64,000 nt of DNA, taken from contig NZ_RZHF01000004.1 in the NCBI RefSeq assembly GCF_003990185.1, positions 62,001-126,000 on the forward strand, given 5' to 3'. The stretch is from Vreelandella nanhaiensis. Its GTDB lineage: Bacteria > Pseudomonadota > Gammaproteobacteria > Pseudomonadales > Halomonadaceae. Positions 60,793-64,000 of the stretch are shown here, piece after piece (the stretch's first letter is position 1; every line of letters starts with the position of its first letter). The position numbers were made by a program, and so were the translations under genes. Below the pieces are notes generated by a model that saw nothing but the letters and a program-made list of their open reading frames with translations, was not told the DNA's origin and ran no database searches.

Positions 60793-61782
60793 TTAATTGG
60801 CAGAGGAGTAACGAAGACGGTGACAAAGCACATTGCTGTCTGATGAAAACAGCTGCGGCGCCAGTTGCGGCAGCATTTCAAAATCGCTTTCGCTATTGAT
60901 AAGTGCATCCAGCTGGCTATCGGCCAACAGGCTGAGCGCAAGGGCCAAGCGGCGCTGGTAGTCCCAGCGGGGACGTAACTTGGCGGGCAGCTGGCCTACC
61001 TGGCTTGCCCGCAGGCTAAGGCGCTGTGAATGAAAGGCACCGCCCAATGGCAGACGAATCTCACCTTCGCCAAACCAGCTCATCTCGATAATTCGGCCTT
61101 CGTTTCCCACTAGGTCTAGCGCTTGGCGCAAGCCCTCGGGGTGGCCGCTTGCATGAATAACGCAGTCCTGATCATCAAGCGCTTGATCAGGCGTGCAGAA
61201 GGTAAGCCCCAGACGCTCGGCGATCACCTGACGCGCTGGGTTGATATCCACCAGCGTGACTTTCACGCCGGCAATCCGTGAACACAGATAAGCCACCAGA
61301 CACCCTACTACGCCAGCGCCAATGATGGTGATCCGCTCACCCAGCATGGGCTCGGCATCCCACACGCCATTAATAGCCGTTTCCATGTTAGCGGCCAACA
61401 CGGCCCGCTCAGCAGGCACATCATCCGGCACAGGCAGCACCATGGCAGCAGGCACGACGTAACGGTTCTGATGAGGAAAGAGGCAAAAGACAGTTTTACC
61501 CAGCAGGTGCGCAGGCCCCTGCTTGACCCGACCAACACTGCAATAGCCGTACTTGACCGGGGCTGGAAACTGCCCGGACTGAAACGGCGCCTGCATGCGG
61601 TCAAATTCGCTTTCCGGTACGCGGGCGTTGAATACCAGCGACTCAGTGCCCCGGCTCACCCCGCTGTACAGGGCATGTACCAAAACATCCTCTTCACCGA
61701 TTGCGGTGAGCGCTTCATGCTTGAGCTCACCAATCCCCGGGCGAGTGACCCAAAAAGCAGTGGCGGTAACGATCGCCGACAT
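60793..61782 (-). CDS. medium-chain dehydrogenase lacking the catalytic zinc Cys
   Basis: A 329-residue MDR-family oxidoreductase. The nucleotide site is IIGAGVVGCLVAYLCSRIAG with LVDINP. The position of the zinc-binding GICGSD motif reads YSGVSRGTESLVF without Cys. This pattern is shared with BchC-like and other zinc-less MDR proteins. It probably oxidises or reduces a sugar or polyol side chain. First gene of the minus-strand operon with the PTPS-like, glycosyltransferase-methyltransferase and membrane protein genes (18 bp before the next). Confidence 0.83.
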   Translation of the reverse strand: MSAIVTATAFWVTRPGIGELKHEALTAIGEEDVLVHALYSGVSRGTESLVFNARVPESEFDRMQAPFQSGQFPAPVKYGYCSVGRVKQGPAHLLGKTVFCLFPHQNRYVVPAAMVLPVPDDVPAERAVLAANMETAINGVWDAEPMLGERITIIGAGVVGCLVAYLCSRIAGVKVTLVDINPARQVIAERLGLTFCTPDQALDDQDCVIHASGHPEGLRQALDLVGNEGRIIEMSWFGEGEIRLPLGGAFHSQRLSLRASQVGQLPAKLRPRWDYQRRLALALSLLADSQLDALINSESDFEMLPQLAPQLFSSDSNVLCHRLRYSSAN

Positions 61783-62089
61783 GACATTTCCCTATTATTA
61801 GCGTTTTCGTCCAATGGCTGAGTGCCAAAAGCTGGTCGTCCCACAGCACCTGCTTATGAACTTTTTATGGCGTTTCTTATAGCGTAGCGCAGAAAAAGCA
61901 CTGGTCGATGAATGCACGTGGCAAAACTAAATTAAGAACGGTGAAACTTGTTTTAATTACTTCTCAACGACATCAATAGGCTATGGTAATAAAATGGACG
62001 ATTCGCACGCCATGTACAAGAATGGTACACGTTGAGATATTTGCATTACATAACTAACGGCGGGCAGCGCGACCGCTTAGCGAGACATT
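61783..62089. other. divergent promoter region of the unusual cluster
   Basis: A 307-bp A/T-rich stretch between the dehydrogenase (minus) and the CDP-alcohol transferase (plus). It must hold both promoters. No clear operator or paired -35/-10 boxes stand out by eye. I see no gene. Confidence 0.45.
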
Positions 62090-62818
62090 ATGAGCCGACA
62101 CCTCGGGCCTTCTACTACGCCCTGGTTGCCCAACCGGCTTCACAGTGCCTGCGAACTGGGCATAGCCAGTTTGGTGCTACTGATGCTTGGCTGCTTACTA
62201 CCTTCACTGATGGCTGCGGGCGCTAATTGGGGGGTGGCTTACGCAACCTATGCGCTAATAAGCCTATGTGTACTGGTTTTCTGGTCTCATGGCGCGCTTG
62301 GTTGGGCAAATCGAGTTACGCTATTTCGTGGCGTGCTTATTGCCTTGGTCGCAGGTGCGTTAGCCAATGACACGTTCACCGAGGCCATTTGGCTATGGCT
62401 GATAGTCGCCACCACTGCGCTATTGCTTGATGGCGTGGATGGCTGGATAGCCCGGCGAACGCAAAGCTCTACCCCCTTTGGCGCTCGTTTTGATATGGAA
62501 CTGGACGCCCTGCTGATACTGCTGTTGTGTATCGGATTGATTCAGGAGAAGTCTCTGGGGCCTTGGGTGCTGTTGATTGGTGTGATGCGCTATCTTTTTA
62601 TAGCGGCTAGCTGGCACTTTGTTTGGCTGGCAGCGCCGTTGTTTGCAAGCTTTCGGCGTAAGCTGGTATGTGTTTGGCAGGTTTCCGCACTACTGCTGGC
62701 GTTGACGCCTCTTACACACCCGCTGTTTGCCAGCCTGCTCGCGCTCAGCGCGCTCATCTCGCTTGCCTACTCCTTTGGAATAGATAGCTGGTGGCTGTAC
62801 AAGCAATCCCGGCGCTGA
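62090..62818 (+). CDS. CDP-alcohol phosphatidyltransferase family membrane protein
   Basis: A 242-residue inner-membrane enzyme with about six hydrophobic helices. The CDP-alcohol transferase signature DG(x2)AR(x8)G(x3)D(x3)D is present as DGVDGWIARRTQSSTPFGARFDMELD, read across 20-odd residues with all required Asp and Gly. It transfers a phospho-group from a CDP-alcohol to an acceptor alcohol. It is divergent from the PTPS-like operon and closed by the inverted repeat at 62823. Its place in the cluster suggests a phospholipid-type headgroup reaction, perhaps with the glycosylated product (inference). Confidence 0.85.
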   Translation: MSRHLGPSTTPWLPNRLHSACELGIASLVLLMLGCLLPSLMAAGANWGVAYATYALISLCVLVFWSHGALGWANRVTLFRGVLIALVAGALANDTFTEAIWLWLIVATTALLLDGVDGWIARRTQSSTPFGARFDMELDALLILLLCIGLIQEKSLGPWVLLIGVMRYLFIAASWHFVWLAAPLFASFRRKLVCVWQVSALLLALTPLTHPLFASLLALSALISLAYSFGIDSWWLYKQSRR

Positions 62819-62822
62819 GCAT

Positions 62823-62873
62823 TGTCACTCTGAACTTACCGCTTTATAGCCTGACGGCTAATCTTGAGTGACA
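62823..62873. terminator. inverted repeat between convergent genes, possible bidirectional terminator
   Basis: Outer arms TGTCACTC (62823-62830) and GAGTGACA (62866-62873) enclose an inner hairpin TAGCC-TGAC-GGCTA (62847-62860). It lies exactly between the CDP-alcohol transferase and the convergent DUF1090 gene. There is no long T-run. Confidence 0.45.
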
Positions 62874-62878
62874 GCCTT

Positions 62879-63289
62879 TCATTGGATGAGCTGGCCATGT
62901 AACGCGTTTAATTGCTGGGTGTGCTCTTCAAGCTCTAAGGTTGCTTCTTCAAGCTTGATGCGGCGTTTGCGTATATCGTCTTCATCGCCTTCGCTTAACG
63001 CCTCTTCAAACTCCGCCTGGCGCTCCTGAACCTCTTGCAAACTGGCCTTTACTTCATCCGTTGCCTCGTTCAGAACGCCTACATTGGTGCAGTCGTCTTC
63101 GATAGCTTTCAAGGCGCGCTCAAGGCCCTCTATGCGGTGCAGATTGTTCTGCGCCCTAGCATGCTCCAACTGCTGTTGAATCTCTGCTGCCTTGTGTTGG
63201 CATAAAGCCTCATCGGCACTTGCCACTGAAGGCAGTACCATACCGGCCAACAAAGTTATAATCCCTATTTTGACGATATGTTTATTCAT
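62879..63289 (-). CDS. DUF1090 (YqjC-like) periplasmic protein
   Basis: A 136-residue exported protein. The ATG at 63289 has AAGGAG about 10 nt upstream and starts a signal peptide ending VASAD; the longer frame to 63421 adds a non-secretory leader and is unlikely. The mature part, EALCQHKAAEIQQQLEHARAQNNLHRIEGLERALKAIEDDC, is the DUF1090 signature with two conserved Cys, followed by a long Glu-rich coiled coil. YqjC of E. coli is of unknown function. Divergent from modA. Confidence 0.85.
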   Translation of the reverse strand: MNKHIVKIGIITLLAGMVLPSVASADEALCQHKAAEIQQQLEHARAQNNLHRIEGLERALKAIEDDCTNVGVLNEATDEVKASLQEVQERQAEFEEALSEGDEDDIRKRRIKLEEATLELEEHTQQLNALHGQLIQ

Positions 63290-63511
63290 TTTTGCTTTTC
63301 TCCTTGAGAGGCTTATCTGGCCAATAAATATTGAAGCATTTATGCATTGCTGGCGCTTGGAACGCAAAAGGGAGCTGTAGTTCTGGCTATTAATCCCCTG
63401 ATACCAACGAAAACGCACCAAGCGAGCTTATGACAAAGCGGTTGAGTTGAACGGCAAAAGACTTTTAACTATCGTTCGCTACTCTCTAATGTTCACAACG
63501 GAAGTAACAGG

Positions 63512-64000
63512 ATGACCAAAGCCGGGACCAGCGCAAAAAAAGGCCCCCCTTTTGCCGGGTGGAGTTTCGCTTTTGCCGTTACAGTCATGCTGACTATCTT
63601 CTCGTCAGCGACGGCGGCGGTGAACGTTCAAGTAGCCGCAGCGGCCTCGCTTACCGATGCGCTCAATGAAGCCATTGCTACCTATGAAGCCCAGCACGAT
63701 GTGGTCATAACGCCTATTTACGCCTCTTCCTCGACACTTGCCCGCCAGATCGCCAACGGCAGCCCGGCAGCGCTGTTTCTTTCAGCGAACGTCGAGTGGA
63801 TGGACTGGCTGGAAACGCAGGGTATCAACGTTCAGCAACGTAGTGATTTACTCCACAACCGCCTAGCGCTAATTTCATCAAGCCCTGACCTGCCGGAGCA
63901 GTTCACGCCCGGTGAAGGCGCTTCTATCGCAACTCTTTTGGAGGACCGCGACCGGCTCTCGGTGGGAGACCCCGACCACGTACCCGCCGGCATGTATACC
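63512..64000 (+). CDS. modA: molybdate ABC transporter substrate-binding protein ModA (5' part)
   Basis: Periplasmic molybdate-binding protein; the first 163 codons are present and the gene runs off the window. A signal peptide with a long basic N-region ends near TAAVN. The mature protein begins VQVAAAASLTDALNEAIATYE and has PIYASSSTLARQIANGSPAALFLSANVEWMDWL, the ModA ligand-binding loops with the oxyanion-contacting Ser residues. AGG sits close before the ATG, and GGAA is further up. ModB and ModC are expected downstream outside the window. Confidence 0.9.
   Translation, partial: MTKAGTSAKKGPPFAGWSFAFAVTVMLTIFSSATAAVNVQVAAAASLTDALNEAIATYEAQHDVVITPIYASSSTLARQIANGSPAALFLSANVEWMDWLETQGINVQQRSDLLHNRLALISSSPDLPEQFTPGEGASIATLLEDRDRLSVGDPDHVPAGMYT

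Noticed and set aside
1..64000. tRNA, rRNA, CRISPR array, prophage or toxin-antitoxin system
   Set aside because: No cloverleaf-like sequences, regularly spaced repeats, phage structural genes or recognisable toxin pairs were found on either strand.

Overview
The window reads as chromosomal DNA of a moderately halophilic gammaproteobacterium, most likely Halomonas or a close relative in the Halomonadaceae. This is an inference from the close E. coli/Pseudomonas-type homologues, a moderate GC content, and a set of genes usual for marine heterotrophs: RND efflux, DMT, LysE and GntP transporters, osmoregulated glucan synthesis, and acyl-CoA catabolism. I found no rRNA, tRNA, CRISPR array, phage or complete insertion sequence. 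Gene density is high and most gaps are short.

Layout. 1-4.5 kb: a LysE-family exporter broken by an in-frame stop, a membrane-anchored PQQ sugar dehydrogenase, a periplasmic glycerophosphodiesterase and a DapA-family aldolase. 4.5-12 kb: a Tat-exported SDR, an AraC regulator with its LysE exporter, a small disordered protein, DusA, catalase and an aspartoacylase-family enzyme. 12-20 kb: a TetR regulator and a tolC-acrA-acrB type RND pump, with similar AcrR-like operators upstream of both. 20-26 kb: two NUDIX hydrolases, a 2OG oxygenase, a PRC-barrel protein, OsmC, a DMT exporter and a MOSC protein. 26-30 kb: gntK-gntR, ohrR-ohr and a YgeA-type racemase. 30-34 kb: YghU, a YetF protein, LpxR, YaeQ and a truncated GST. 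34-37.5 kb: a gluconate/idonate operon (permease, idnO, idnD) behind a GntR box that matches the one upstream of gntK. 37.6-43 kb: acyl-CoA catabolism (hydratase, hydroxyacyl-CoA dehydrogenase, ligase, acyl-CoA dehydrogenase). 43-50 kb: an MFS transporter, a methyltransferase, a VOC protein, an LpxL-type acyltransferase, ManC and a sulfatase-like membrane enzyme. 50-55.4 kb: opgG-opgH followed by an FkbM methyltransferase and a creatininase-family hydrolase. 55.4-62.8 kb: an unusual cluster described below. 62.8-64 kb: a DUF1090 protein and the start of modA.

The most unusual region is 55.4-62.8 kb, possibly extending to the creatininase at 54.6 kb. It combines a second-type GTP cyclohydrolase II (with a degenerate RibB-like N-terminus), a stand-alone RibD-type reductase, a PTPS/QueD-fold protein that lacks the catalytic Cys and one zinc His, a zinc-less medium-chain dehydrogenase, a fused glycosyltransferase-methyltransferase, an MprF/AglD-type multi-pass membrane protein and a CDP-alcohol phosphatidyltransferase. 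Together they look like a pathway that starts from GTP, makes a pterin- or diaminopyrimidine-like compound, and couples it to sugar and lipid chemistry at the membrane. I know of no characterised pathway with this set. Within it, the membrane-protein ORF has no stop codon before running antisense through the whole reductase gene.

Other themes are defence against peroxides (KatA, OsmC, Ohr/OhrR, YghU) and remodelling of the envelope (LpxR, LpxL-like, OpgGH, ManC, sulfatase-like). The two gluconate loci form a recognisable GntR regulon split over about 6 kb.
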